Source: Phytophthora quininea
Taxonomy: Eukaryota > Oomycota > Peronosporomycetes > Peronosporales > Peronosporaceae
Length of the DNA stretch: 64,000 nucleotides
Assembly: GCA_011947345.1 (NCBI GenBank)
Contig: JAAVTG010000891.1
Location: 1 to 64,000, forward strand
Direction: 5' to 3'
Position 1 is the first letter of the stretch; each line of letters opens with the position of its first letter. The notes under the pieces are model-generated. The model was not told the DNA's origin and made no database searches. It saw nothing but the letters and a program-made list of their open reading frames with translations. The position numbers and the translations under genes were made by a program. Of the stretch, positions 1-12,313 are shown piece by piece.

Positions 1-3000
1 TGCGAAGTCGGTGGTGCAGCCCCAGCTCCTGGTCTGGTGATCGTGATGGAGGCTGTGATCGTACTGATCACACCTAACAAGATTTATGAGGGTCCTTCGC
101 ACAGTGAGAGCGGGTTTGTTACAACTGCTGTGAGCTGGCGATTATCTCGTAGACTTCTCGCCAAGCCAGCTTTCTTACGAGCAAAACTACAACAAGTGAA
201 CATAACTGCGATACCTTTGCGCAACTTGACAGCTCTGGAGCGATATCTAAAGCATCCGTTGTGGCCCAACGCTGTTGTTGCGCGATCTCAGTTTTCGTCA
301 AGCAGATTGTTACTAGCACTTTCGGACTGGGTGGAATCTGCCATTGGGACGGCTCGATTGATTGCGATGGATGGTACAGGCAGTCTAGCACCGGAAATCA
401 CGCGTGCCGGTCCGGTGGCAGGTCTTTTCGAGCGAGTTGTTGTTTTCAGCAATTCGCTAGCAGATTACGTGGAAGAAGGAGATGGGGAGGACACTGCGCT
501 GATGCAGCTTCTAGATGCCGTGCTCGCTGATGTCCAAGTTTACCGTACTGCACATTCTCTTGGGAATTCGGGTGGAATCCCGAGAAACAAGAAGGGCCGG
601 CCGAGAAGGTGAACGGTGCGTCGTGACGCTCTTCCACGAGTGCCGACGCATTTTCGCGACGGCGTATTCGCCATCTACCGGTCAACGGTGGATCACGGTG
701 CTTTCGGAAGACGATATTGATGGTTTGTTGGCACCAACGGCAATGCCGCTGGGTGGAGAAGTTCGTGCGAATAAATTGCCACCGCAATCGCATGCCGAAA
801 TGTATTCGAGACTGGCGCGGCTTTGCTTGTTGCAAAAACGAAGACTGGACGAGCTTACGGATGATCGGAATGTGTTGACCCAGCAGGAGTTTGTGGTTCG
901 GCCACGAGCGATACGTTTATATCGCCACACGCTGCAGCTTGGAGGGTTTCTGGTTACTGTCACCATTGCAGAGTTGGCGCGCGGCCACGCTCAGATTGAC
1001 GCTTTTGTACACGGTAGCAGTAACCACTTATCCATCAAGGCGATCTCTCTCACAACGGCAGTCAAACTTGAAAGCATTCTCGGTCGAATGTCGGCAGCTC
1101 GAGCGCGACGGTGCTTCATGCCAGCCCCTCGGATTCCAGCGTTGCTGCTCGACCGACTTCACTTGTTCCGCGTTGCTCGGACTGAGACAGTAGCCCCTGA
1201 ATCCCTGGATAAGACTGTGTCATTGCTACGACTCAGTGTGAAAACTACCGAGAATGCGCCTGGTCGTATACTACTTCGTCGCGCTGTGCGTGTGCCAGGA
1301 CCAAACTCCTTTGGAGCTTCTTGTGAGCGTTGGGTGTTTACGCTCACAGAGCGCCACGAAGACGGGGAATTTTGTGCTGCTTTTTACATTCCTCGGACGA
1401 GCTCGTATCGCTCGATTTGTCTCTCAACAAGCGCAGCGCAGAGCTTGTCCGTCTCTCAAAGCACACAACACCTTCGCAATTGCAGAAGGTTTTGCTACAA
1501 GGATTCCGCTTTGCGAAGTCTGAGGCAAAACCTCAAACGGGTGACGACGACAGCACTGCAGAGGAAGAAGAGCCGGAAGAAAACTCTTTAAGCTGCTACC
1601 GCCCAAGACGACGCATAGTATCGCGATTTCCGCTGGTTTTGCGCGTCGTGCAGAATCCTCATCAGCACCTTACAAAGCGACAAGTTGTGCGGGTATACAT
1701 CCAAGCCGAGTTGTGTGACGAAGAACCAAATGAGGAACAAGATGGATCCTCAGTAAAACACCAGCTGAGCATTGATGCTCTTCGCTATCGCGTGTGGATG
1801 CCCGAGTCTTGTTCTGAGCAAACACTAGTATTGCAACAGAGCGAAATCGAATCGAGTCTGCCGGACAAACTGTCGTGGAAGCACGCGTTCCGTGCGGAGC
1901 AGAAAATCATGGCCCGTTATATCGCACATCGATACTTTTCGTGGGAACCCAATGACACTGAAGACTCTCGCGAGCATGGGTGTGTCATCGCTCATTTATC
2001 ATGCGGTTCTTTCCGATCCGTTGTGGTCGCACCACAGCTTGGCGGTGGAGTGAAAGACGAACGTCGCACGCAAACATCCTATGGTTCCGATGTGGACACC
2101 AAAAAGCCTGAACAGCAACTGTCGATGTCGGCTCAAGACAAGGCTCCAGTATTGGTATCATCGTGCGTTTGCCTACTAGACGAGCGTGAGACCGAGAGCG
2201 ATGACGAAGAGAATGGGGACGTAGAAAACAGCAAAGAGAGTGCAAGGATCTCGCGGAGGCGTAGACACGTCTACAGCTACGACACCGAGGAGGTTGTTCA
2301 CCACGGAAGTTATCGCGTTAATGGTCTTCAGGTCGTTGTTCGTGTCACGATGCGGGCCGAGCTCCGCAACGACCTACGACCCACACTTTCCTCACCAACC
2401 GATCGGGTGCGTGAACGCGACTCCTTCTTAATCCAGTTCCAAGTGTATCATCCGGCATCCAGTAGTTCCGCAATTGCTACAGTTCGCGGTGAACACGAAT
2501 TGCGCGAGGTCGTGGGGCCTGACAAGCCGTTCCTCATATCGTCAGGCAAAGTCGATGACCTTATTCGGCACATTATTCGCACGCGTATTGATGTGCAGCT
2601 GGACGACGGGGACGATAAAAGCAAGCCAACCCTAGGGGTTGAGTTCTTACGCGATAGACTCTACGCCAAGCAAAAGGCGACTCCTGCGACTAAGACTTTT
2701 GCTCGGGATTCTGAAGTTAACGCAGCCAAGTTGATCGATGAGACTAGGCGGCGAGGTGCAGCAGGAGAGCGCGGAGTGAAGATCTTGACCGCAGCAAAAG
2801 TGCTACCTGGCTGCGGTCGTGTACTGCTGACGGTGTTTGATGTCGCTGCAAGTCACCGAGACAAAGTTGGTGAAAAAGTGTGTTGTTGCTACGTGTGGAT
2901 GCGTACGTGTGCTCGACGAGCTCTCGGCTATCTCTGCTGCTTGAAACCAGCGATTTGGTGCACGTGGTTGGTCAAGAGGACAAGGAGCTACTTGCACCGT

Positions 3001-3566
3001 CAACGATAAGAGATGCAGACTCTGAAGGAAATGATAAAATGGAGGAACAACGCAGTCGGAAGCTGGCGATGCTAGTGCTCGAGTATTTGCGCGTAGAGCG
3101 ACGAAATGATGGACGTGGCGGTCGCCTCGTGCTTTCCGACTGTTGCTATTTGCCGCTAGAGACACGAAAGAGTGGGCTGAAAAGCACGAGGATATTCAAA
3201 ATGGTGCGAGTGGTGGAACGCAGCCCAGTGCTGCTTTCGGCTTATCTCGAGGAAAACGAGAGTGAAACCTCCTTACGACTGGAGGTTTACGACCCAGCAG
3301 ACAGTTCTCATTGTGAACTGAGACTAACGCAGACACAACTGAGCGGAATCCTAGGACTGCCCGCTTCGGACATTTGTCAGTGTTTGACTGGCGATGGCTT
3401 GGTGGGACCTTCCGGATTACAGCCCTTGGAACACATTTGCTCATTCCTCCACATCGAGAAGGTGCCCGCCACATCTGATGGAGTGATTGATAATCCAGCG
3501 ACGTATTCAATGACGCTGCTAGTTGACAACCAAGGTGCTGAGATTGATTCCACGAACAACAACTGA
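1..3566 (+). CDS. Unrecognised large protein, 5' end outside window, frame-disrupted
   Basis: The reading frame is open from base 1, so the gene starts upstream. Coding potential passes through four segments (about 1-610, 600-1400, 1400-2880, 2880-3566) that join into one protein of roughly 1,180 residues ending at TGA 3564-3566. The first about 100 residues (VIVMEAVIVLITP, then a helical stretch ending near a conserved-looking LSDWVESAI) loosely resemble the microtubule-binding stalk region of dynein heavy chains; this is a weak resemblance. The rest contains several beta-rich stretches (for example around 2300-2450 and 2800-2860) separated by acidic, charged linkers, possibly repeated small domains, but I recognise no family. 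The 1400 and 2880 shifts each fit loss of one base; the first (about 560-610) would need two lost bases or an unrecognised intron. Confidence 0.6.
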
Positions 3567-3656
3567 GCCACCCAGTTTGACTGGCGAGGTGTTGCCGTTC
3601 CCTCGACTGCTCTCATGCCCGGTCGCATACCTAACGTTTTTTTCTTCTTTTGGCAG

Positions 3657-3672
3657 GCTCATTACCGTTCAG
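3657..3672 (+). promoter_or_regulatory. Oomycete initiator-like core promoter
   Basis: GCTCATTACCGTTCAG matches the 5' half of the oomycete initiator consensus (GCTCATTYYNCAWTTT). It lies 15-30 bp upstream of ATG 3687, the normal spacing for oomycete transcripts with very short leaders, and directly follows a pyrimidine-rich tract. It supports choosing 3687 as the start of the transporter rather than an upstream codon. Confidence 0.6.
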
Positions 3673-3686
3673 CGACTTTGACGGCC

Positions 3687-4751
3687 ATGCAGCTCAGACG
3701 AATGCTGTTGGTCATGCTCGCGGCTGCGGCCTTCCTGTGCTCGGGGAATTTGTGCATCATCGCCTCCAAGATCGACGGCCTCGTGCCGTACAGTAGCGTG
3801 ACGGTCATGTTCCTCATCGAGGTGCTGAAGCTCGGCGCCATGGTCTTCGCTATCATCGTCACCCAAACGGCAGTCCCCGACATCAAGGCCCTGGTCAAAG
3901 GCTGCTACTTCGCTGTGCCGGCGCTGCTCAATACTTTGGAGAGCAATCTCAACTACGTCATCTTGCGATACTTGGATGCCGCCACCGTGTCGGTGCTCTG
4001 GAATCTCAAGACTTTGCTGACTGCGGTGCTGTTCCGCTATGTGCTCAAGCACCCGCTGTCCGATCTACACAAATTGGCAATCGTGCTGCTGATTTTGGGG
4101 TGTTGACCAGCCAGTCCAACCGATTCCATCGCGTTGAAAGCAGCCCAATGACGGACCCCAGTAACGCAACGCATGCAATGTTGGAGTTGTTGCTCTCACT
4201 TGTCTCCGTGACGTTGTCGTCCTGTGCCAGCGTGTTTGCCGAGTGGATTCTGAAGTGACAGTCGGACTGTTCATTTCTGTGGCAAAGTGTGCAGATGTAT
4301 GTGTTTGGCGTGTTGTTCAACGGTATGGGACTCTTGCTAATCGACAGCGAGGCGGTATTTAACAAGGGATTCTTCCACGGTTACAGCGGCTGGACAGTGG
4401 CGGTGGTCGTCGTGAACTCGATCGGCGGCGTCTCCATGGCCTCCATCCTCAAGTACCTGGACAACATCGCCTGCGTGTACTCACACTCGATGGCGATGAT
4501 ACTCACGACACTCTTGTCGATGATTTTCTTTGACTTCTCGCCGTCTGTCGAGTTTGCGTGTGCTCATCGTCTCCATCTACCTGTACCACCACCCGCTCTC
4601 TCAAGTGAATGCGACCAAGCAAAACTCGCCTACCAGCGACACGAGCAGCGAAGACGACGACGTTTCCAGTGCTCTATCCATCCAACTCAAGACACAGAGC
4701 TACAGACCAGTGTCTGTAGACGAACGTGATAGTCCTCTTGGCGATCTATAA
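3687..4751 (+). CDS. Nucleotide-sugar transporter (SLC35 / UDP-galactose transporter family)
   Basis: Golgi/ER multipass membrane antiporter that would exchange a cytosolic nucleotide sugar for the lumenal monophosphate. The protein of about 350 residues has about 8-10 hydrophobic segments. It shows family features: the N-terminal region up to VTVMFLIEVLKL, the stretch NLNYVILRYLDAATVSVLWNLKT (read in pieces), MQMYVFGVLFNGMGLL, and near the C-terminus ILKYLDNIACVYSHS followed by the last helix IVSIYLYHHPL. The tail is Ser/Asp-rich. Substrate cannot be told. The frame is lost at the GGGG run 4097-4100 (restored by one extra G) and again near 4550, and there is an in-frame TGA at 4256-4258 in a conserved loop. 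These could be errors (two compensating indels would remove the TGA) or real decay. Confidence 0.75.
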
Positions 4752-4861
4752 CGTTTTGCAAATCCACCGTGTTGAAGTCAAAATTCTTATGTTTCGACCA
4801 CTGAGAAAAAGGCAGCCATTTCGCTTCGTCGAGAACAATCTCCAAAAGAAGTTGCCGGAAA

Positions 4862-7800
4862 ATGGAGTCGCTGCGGCGGTTGACCAGCTCCGTGTTCGAC
4901 ACGGGGCCCGTGCGGCTCGTTCGGCGCGCCAGTATGGGGACGTGCGTCCTCCTGACGCTCGCTCGCTGGAGTTGACCTTCATGACGCCGCGCCTGGCCGT
5001 CGTGGGGCCCCCAGCGACGGCCCGACAGACAAGAAGCGCAACTGCGTCAATGTGGACGAGCTGTCTCAGTACCTGGAGACGAACCACAAGAGCCACTTTT
5101 TGCTGTTCAACCTCAATGCGCTGGAGGAGGACGCCGACGAGGAGGACAGTGCGTCCTCCAGACACTTGCTGTCTCTCGGCTGGCGCTCGGAAGACCCGGA
5201 CGGACACGAGCGGACGCAGACGCTGGCGGAGAAGTTGCACGAGCAGATGCTCGAGTTCAACTGGGAGCGGGACGGCATGAAGGCGCACACACCGCCCTTC
5301 GACCTCATCTTCCGCATCTGCTACGCGCTGGACGCCTGGCTGTCGCTCGACCCGCTCAACGTGGCGCTGGTCAACTGCCAGACGGGCAAGACCCGCAGCG
5401 GTGTGGTGGTGGCCTGCTACTTGCTGTTTGCCCGACTGGCCGACGACCCCACGGATGCCTTTGTCGAGTTCTACAGGAAGCGCTGGGAGATGACGGCGCT
5501 GACGCCCCAGGCGCTACGGAACAAGACCCCTCCGTCCATCCAGAGGTTCCTCGCAGGCTTCCACCAACTGCTGGAGAAGAAGAAACCGGCGAACGACAAA
5601 CCTCTGCTGCTGAAGGGAATCATCTTCCGACAGCTGCCCGTGGAAGTGCAGCCCTGTGTGCAGATCTGGGACGACTACAAGCTGCTGTTTTGCACTGACG
5701 CCATGCACCTCGGAGAGAGCGGGGAATCTCCTGTACTGGACTGGAATGAGGAGGATGGGTTCTTTGCAGTGTTGTGGGAGAATGGCATCGAGTTGGACGG
5801 AGGCTTCTCGGTCTTGTGCTCGTTTGGAGACGACTACGATAATGTGGACGATGTGGATGCATCCTCACGAGTGCTGTTCAGGTACGCGGACTCGACACTG
5901 TTCGTCTTGCCGGGCTTGGTCACTTTGAAGAAACACGATTTGGATTTAATGAAGCAGTACGAGCATGGCTTCGATGAGGAGCAGTTCTCGGTAGACCTTG
6001 TGCTGCATGATAGTGCCACCAAGAAACAGCGCAATTCGGTGCGCATGGACTACACAGGAAACAACGCGGTCCGACAGGGACTTGTGGAGATTACGAAGCA
6101 CCACGTGGTCTTGCCAGATCCAGCCATGCACTCGAATTTTATTCGCATGGGGTTCTGTGAAACCCCGACCACGTTTGCACTGCAATGCTCACAGAATGCA
6201 CCGAATGTGGCGTTGGATCTGCTCCATTCTAAAGGGCTGTCTGCTTGCTTTGCACAGGAGACCGCAGACCTCGCAGCTAAGAAGGAGGAGGAGGCTCAAA
6301 ACAACCAGACCCCAGATTCAACACAGAGTATTGCCAGCCAGCCTCTGGAGCGTCGCAAGTCGACAGCAGAGATTGTAGCCATGCAATCGCAGCGCTCACG
6401 ATATTCTATTCCTACAGCATTGCACGCCTCACTGTGTGATACGTGTAAAGAGGACGACTACATGATGCGACCCCAGATTGTACGTTGTGCAGGTCGGTGT
6501 GGAAAGTATTACCACACCACTTGTGTAGGTCTCCGAAAGATCCCTTTCGGCTTGACGACTATGAGTGATCGCACCAACCACGCCGTGTACGTAAAAAGTT
6601 TTTCAGCGCGTGGGAATGCGACGCCTGTGCACCAAAGTCTTGTCAATCTCCGGTACCTCTACCAGGAGGGGAAATCCCGTCAAATATGAAGCTAGTCCCT
6701 TCGTCGTGGGTTGGTGCTGAACCTTCGTCTGCGAATCCTCAAGACGTAGCAGATGCAGCTAATGCCGGAGGTGAATACAGCATCACAGCGACAGCACAAG
6801 GAATAGAAGCTCCCAAAGAATTCAGCCAGCTCAAGGAGTTTTTGGAGACAAATGGGTTGTCTATTGAGGATCTGATGCGTGCCGCATCAAGCCCAACTGC
6901 TGCGATATCAACTGACGCTCTTGCAGTGGGCGAAGCAGCAGCGATTGCTGGGACTAATGCTGCTCTATCACTGGCAGGTGCTTTGCTGAATCCCTCTGCT
7001 AAAGGTGCTCTGACAGGTCCGCCTAAAGTTGATATGAAGTCGGCGTTGCTTAGTGAGATAAAGGCAGCGAGCAAATCCGGCAACTCAAAAACTGAATCGG
7101 CTCCAAATAGTGGGCAAGATAAATACACGACGATGCTGAAGCGTGGAGTCCCGTTCGAAGCGGTTCAAAATTGCATGAAGAAGGACGGTGTTGACCCGTC
7201 CACTTTGAAGCCCCTTCCCCCAGCAAGTGATTCTGATAGCACTATAAAAGATGAGATAGTCGGTGTGAAGGGAGCCAAGCTAAAGGACATGGATGAATAC
7301 CGCAGCTACTTCAGGATGCTCAAGATGGGATGTCCAAAGGAAGCTGTAAAGCAGAAGTTAGTGATGGACGGACTAGATCCTGTGATTACTGACCTGGGGC
7401 CCGATGCAATTTTTGAAGAGGTTAAGGATCGCATCACAAGCGCACAGAAGGCATCGAAGCTGCAGGATGATATTCAATGCGTCAATCTGCCGACAGGTGA
7501 TAAACCAGCAGATGCATCTTCTGATGTATTGCTCAAGGATCACGAAGTGTATGGGAAGTATTTCAAAATGCTAAAGATGGGGCTTCCGGAGGGTGCTGTT
7601 CGGCAAAAATGAGAGTGGATGGTGTAGATGAGTCCGCATTGAACCTCGGTGGCGACACCCCGTTCTCAAAGCTACCGAAGTCTATCGAAAAGGAGGCCAA
7701 TGTCATCCAAAACAACGACACCAAGCTAAAAGATGATCCAAGGTACGGTAAGTATTTCAAAATGATCAATGTGGGCTTACCAGAAGCAGCAGTTCGTCAG

Positions 7801-9763
7801 AAAATGAAGAACGATGGATTGAATGACCGAGCGTTGGATCTCGGTGGTGACACATTGGTTTCGGAGTTAGGTGAGTCTTCTGGCGGGAGTGATGTCATGC
7901 TTCAAGACGATCCAACGAATGCAAAGTACTTCAAAATGCTCAAGATGGGACTGCCAGAAGGCGCAGTTCGCCAGAAGATGAAAGCAGATGGAGTCGATGA
8001 GCGCGCTCTTGATCTTGGGGGTAACGCGCGTGTGTCGGATCTGAACTCTCCCGGCGGCAACGTAAAGCTTCAGGACGACCCAGTGTATTCAAAGTACTTT
8101 AAAATGCTGAAGATGGGGCTGCCTGAGGGTGCGGTACGACAGAAAATGCTAACAGAAAATGCTGATGTTCGAGCTCTCGAGCTTGGTCCGGACGCCACTC
8201 TGGCTCGACTCGCTTCAGCTAAGGGTGGGAAACCTGCAGGAAAAGCAGTGGTCAAGCCAAAGCGAGCGCGGAAAAAGCTCCACTGGCAGCCAATTTCAGA
8301 AGACCGCTTGAGCAACATCAACCAACAGACTATCTGGGAGGATGAGGATGACGACATGTCTTTTGATGTCGATATGGCTGAGCTCGAGGCTCTTTTCTTC
8401 GCTAGCAGCAACACTGACAGCGCGAAAAAGACCTCCTCTAGAGGAAAGACGTTGAAGCGGAAGCAATCGGTAACGTTGATCGACGGAAAGCGAGCTATGA
8501 ATGCTGCCATCTCGTTGGCCAGGGTCAAGCTCTCGTACAGCGAGATCGCAGACGCCGTGATGAGATTCGATTCGAGTGGACTAACTGTTGAGCAGATTAT
8601 CGGCATTAATGAGTTCTTGCCCACGTCGGAAGAGGCAGCTCTTGTCTCTGGATATGCTGGAGATAAAACGAAGCTCGGAGAGGTAACTTCTGCTCGGCTT
8701 GTTCTTGTGTGAGTTTAATCAAACGCTAATGCTTGATCATTGTGTGTGTGTTTCAGGCTGAAAAGTTTATCCTTGAGATTTCGAAAGTTAAACGGTACGC
8801 GCCTAGGATGGAGTGTTTGGTGTATCGACTTTCCTTTCTGTCACGACATGCCGAGCTGTCAACTTCATTATCACATCTTCATAAGGCGTGCGAAGAAGTC
8901 AAAGGCAGTCGGCTGTTAAAGATTTTGTTGGCGATGGTTCTCAAGCTCGGCAATACTCTGAACGGAAGTGAGGAAGCGAATGGCATCAAGGGTTTCACGG
9001 TGGACTCGTTGTTGAGGCTGGCGCACACGAAGGCTGTGAACCAGAAGACTACTGTGCTACACTACCTAGTCCGTCTTGTTAAAAAGAATCACCCGCAAGT
9101 TCTGGAATTCCAAGCAGAGTTGCGAAGTATTCCTCTCGCAGCACGCGAGTCGTTCGACACAATTGACGATGAGTTTAAGAAGCTTCAAAAGGATTCGCGG
9201 GCCTGAACAACGAGCTGGGTCTACTGGAAAAGGTGCGGGGTTGTCGTTGTTGACTAGCATTGGCAACCGAACTAAAAGCGTGGGCGTTTGCGTATCGAAC
9301 AGGAAGCGGTCAAGGATCTTGGAGTGGAGGGAGCTATCAAGGCGATGCAGACTGCAACTTCTGAAATCGATACGCAGATGAAAGCGCTAGCGGATGTCAT
9401 TGCAAAGGCAAGAGAAGACGTGTCAAGCGTGCTGGACTACTTTGGGGAAGACCCGAAGCGGAACCCAACGGAATTTTTCACGACGCTTGCCTCATTTTGC
9501 ACGGTAAGCAGCACTTGGTAGTAGTTCATTTGGTCAATTAAAGGGTTAACGATGCGGTGTGTCAGGTGTTCCAACGCGCGCGTAACGAGGTCGATGCTGC
9601 AGACGAAGCTGCCCAACGAGCGGAACGCTTGAAGATGCGGCGTTCAAATTCAGCCAGGCCACAAGCAAAGACTGGCAATGGAGCAGCAGCGTTGAAGCGG
9701 CCGATATTGGAGCGTTCTATGACAGAACGCTCGGGTGACTCTCGACATACCGACGAGAATTAA
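4862..9763 (+). CDS. PTEN-like phosphatase / PHD finger / repeat / formin (FH2) fusion
   Basis: A very large protein of about 1,580 residues predicted to link phosphoinositide signalling to actin nucleation. Order: a PTEN-type phosphatase domain with P-loop NCQTGKTRSG (catalytic Cys codon 5376-5378, Arg kept; the usual His-Cys-Lys start is Asn-Cys-Gln); a PTEN C2-like region (about 5620-6230); a C4HC3 PHD-like finger (CDTC, CAGRC, HTTC, WECDAC; about 6435-6640); six repeats around KYFKMLKMGLPEGAVRQKM (7120-8190); then an FH2 domain from KKLHWQPI (about 8270) to about 9480 and a basic tail. Introns: 8683-8756 (74 bp), probably 9233-9302, and 9504-9565 (62 bp). Frame is restored by one base at GGGG 4936-4939, near the G/C run at 5008-5015, near 6595, and at AAAAA 7605-7609. 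PTEN-formin fusions are known from oomycetes and some other eukaryotes; the PHD finger is the less expected part. Confidence 0.85.
7120..8190 (+). repeat. Six in-frame protein repeats within the formin gene
   Basis: Six copies of a unit of about 33 residues with core KYFKMLKMGLPEGAVRQKM then a DGVDxxALDLGG-like end. They start near 7123, 7300, 7555, 7750, 7920 and 8090; the last four are spaced about 170-195 nt. The unit resembles the MLKxGxPxxAVxxKMxxDGLDP motif known from the WASH-complex subunit CCDC53 and from formin-type proteins. The first two copies are the most diverged; the last four are close to each other, suggesting more recent duplication. Confidence 0.85.
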
Positions 9764-9867
9764 ACCGCATGGCTGGTCATATTATACGTAATAGTTGAGC
9801 GGCTCACTGCCGCCTCCAAACTTTGCTTCTTGGCTATAACTTGTTCTGAAAGAGGCCACGCAGCAAT

Positions 9868-12313
9868 TCATCGCCACCCGTTCCACTTTGGCTTGGCACG
9901 CTTGGCCGGTGTTGACGAGATTCGCCTAGCTGGAGAAGGTTGGGTTGCGCGAGACATGGCGAGCACTCGCACAGCACCTCCGACGGGTCTGTAAGCAAAC
10001 CAGACAAGTGAGTTCATGACCTCGCTAAGAACAACAGCGCATTGCTGCACTTACACTCGAGGGGCGGTGTTAGCTGCTAGAGACGGATCGAATGACACCT
10101 GCTTTGACGTTGAAAGAGCGCTGGCGTTGGCCATGTCCACATTCTCGTCGTCGTCGATACTCCCCGCTGCTTTTTGAGAATGCTACTTGGAGCAAAAGCA
10201 CAAATTAGCAACCCAAGCGAGCGCCAACTACTTCACCGCACGCTTACCTGCGAATTTCGGATGACGATGATGAGGGCCTCTTCCGTTTTCCTGATTGTAC
10301 AGACCGCAGTGGGGCGCCAGATTGTCGGTCCAACGCTGACAAGCTCAGTCGACGCGAGTAATTTGTCGGAGGCGAGATCCCACTAGGCTTATCGCTGGTG
10401 GATCTGGGGAGTTCTGCTGTCTCTGGCGAAGACTCATTTCCGCGTAGGATGTTTTCGGCAACATTTTCGATGCCATTCAACCCTTGCGCATTGTTAGCAA
10501 GTTTCTCTCTGCACATGTACACAAAACAAGATAGTCAGTCCCAAGATATTAACCAACGTCCTGGAGTTCAGTCGGTGTGGGCAAAAGCCCGGCACTTTGC
10601 TCTCCATACTTTCGTGCGTACAAGCTCCACCTTCGCGAGGAAACAGGAGGTGGCAACTCTGGTGGCGACGGGGTCCTGTTCTGCAGCTGCATGATCCTCC
10701 TGACCTCGTCATGCTTGGCTTTACGGCGGTGCTCCTCCTGGCGATACTCTTGCAGCCGCTTTTCGTACTTTTTCCGTTGCTCCAACTCCGCCGTTAGTTT
10801 CTCTTGAAGCGCTTGTAGCTGTGCGGCCTGGTTCGCGATCTGCAGGAACAGCATTTGTTTCATCATTGTTAGACGTCAAAACGAACAAATCTACCCTGCG
10901 GCACAATCTCACCACTCCATTCAGACGGCTGATCTCCGAGCGCTCAGCGCGTTGCGATTTTCCTGTCTGGATGTTGCAGACCCGCGACGCGAACTTCAGG
11001 GAATTGATCGTCTCGTTCACGTTTGCGCTCGTGGGGCTCACGTGCACCAGAAGAAGCGTGCGGCTCGCGCTGCCACTCAATGAGTCCTGCAGCAGGTGTG
11101 TGAGTTTGGAGTTCCGGAACGGAATGTGCTTTTCCTTGGCCATCAGCGCCGAGAGAACATCTCCGATGGCCGCAAGCGACTTGTGAATATGCTGCGACTC
11201 CCGAACAGTGACGGCTGGCGTATCCGCAGTCTTGGAAAGCCGCTCCGAGCCTGCCAAGTCCACCAGCGCCAGTCTTCCGGTATCTGTGTCTCCATTGGCC
11301 TTACTTGTGCGTTGAACGTCAATCAGTAACACATTGTGCGCCCGATTGGATCGGTTGGCAGAGATCTTGCCTATCTTGCTCCTCGTAATAGCATCCTGCA
11401 GCTGGTTGACAGTGGAAGCAGACACGGACTCGACGTTCTTCAGGTACACGCCGTTTTCTCCATGTCGGATCTCCACTGACTGTGTAGCACCCGAGGCGGG
11501 CAAGTTTCCGCACATGCTGGTCGCTCCCGCATGACACCCCATTGCCGCATTTGTCGGGGAATTATTAGTACTGTTCGTTGTCGTAGTGGCTGGCACAGAG
11601 TTCCCACTACTCTGTGCCAGCAGGTCGTAGATCTCTTCGTTGTAGATCTCCACGATCTGCACGCGGACGTGAAAGTCGTACACGTGCTGCTGCTCCTGCA
11701 CCGTCGAGTAGAGCAGTTCCGCCGCCCGGTAGTAAAGCCCCTTGTCCGCCTCACTGCCCTGCATCGTATGGGTCTTGCCTGCCCCTGTCTGTCCGTAGGC
11801 GATCACTGTCGCGTGGTGGCCTTCCACCGCCGACTTGACGAGCGGCGCCACTTCCTTGAAGACGGTCTGTTGCGAGTGTTGGTCGTGGAAGACGCGCGAG
11901 AAGCTGAAGCTGCGGAACAGCGCGCCGTCCACGGGCGAGAAGACGCTCACCTCCTGGGCGGACTCGACCTGCACGCGCTTGCGGCGCTTGTCCGGGCTGC
12001 CATTGCCGTCGCTCTCGTCGCTCGAGCCTGCGGCTGCGGGCATGGGCCGCACTCGACAGAGCACTCGGATGTTGCCCTGCAGCTCCGCCAGCCGCGTCTC
12101 TAGTTTCCCTCGGGCGGCGCGTTCGTGGGCGAGCGCGTCCACGGCCGCGCGCTCTCGACTGCGGCCGCGTTCCAGGGCAGAGACGAGCTCGCCGCCCAGC
12201 GCGGAGAAGTCGCGGCCGCACAGGCGGAAGGACACGGCCACGTCGCGCTTGAGCACCGAGAGGCTGGAGCGCAGTTGCATCGCCAGCTCCCGCGGCGACT
12301 GCGACGGAGCCAT
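9868..12313 (-). CDS. Kinesin motor protein (kinesin-14-like neck, internal motor)
   Basis: Microtubule motor of about 800 residues. ATG is at 12313. After an N-terminal helical region the neck ELQGNIRVLCRVRP is typical of kinesin-14. The motor has the P-loop GQTGAGKTHT and switch II LVDLAGSER, and ends near LKFASRVCNIQTG. Intron 10840-10912 (73 bp) then joins the motor to a coiled coil (IANQAAQLQALQEKL, about 70 residues). Downstream exons lie at about 10250-10520, 10060-10190 and 9868-10020, with GT-AG boundaries at about 10522-10549, 10190-10250 and 10020-10062; the phase of the third junction is not certain. The tail is Ser/Arg-rich. Oddly, the switch I SSRSH box reads SNRAH. A low-complexity Asn/Thr loop (about 11525-11595) is inserted before switch I. 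Confidence 0.85.
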
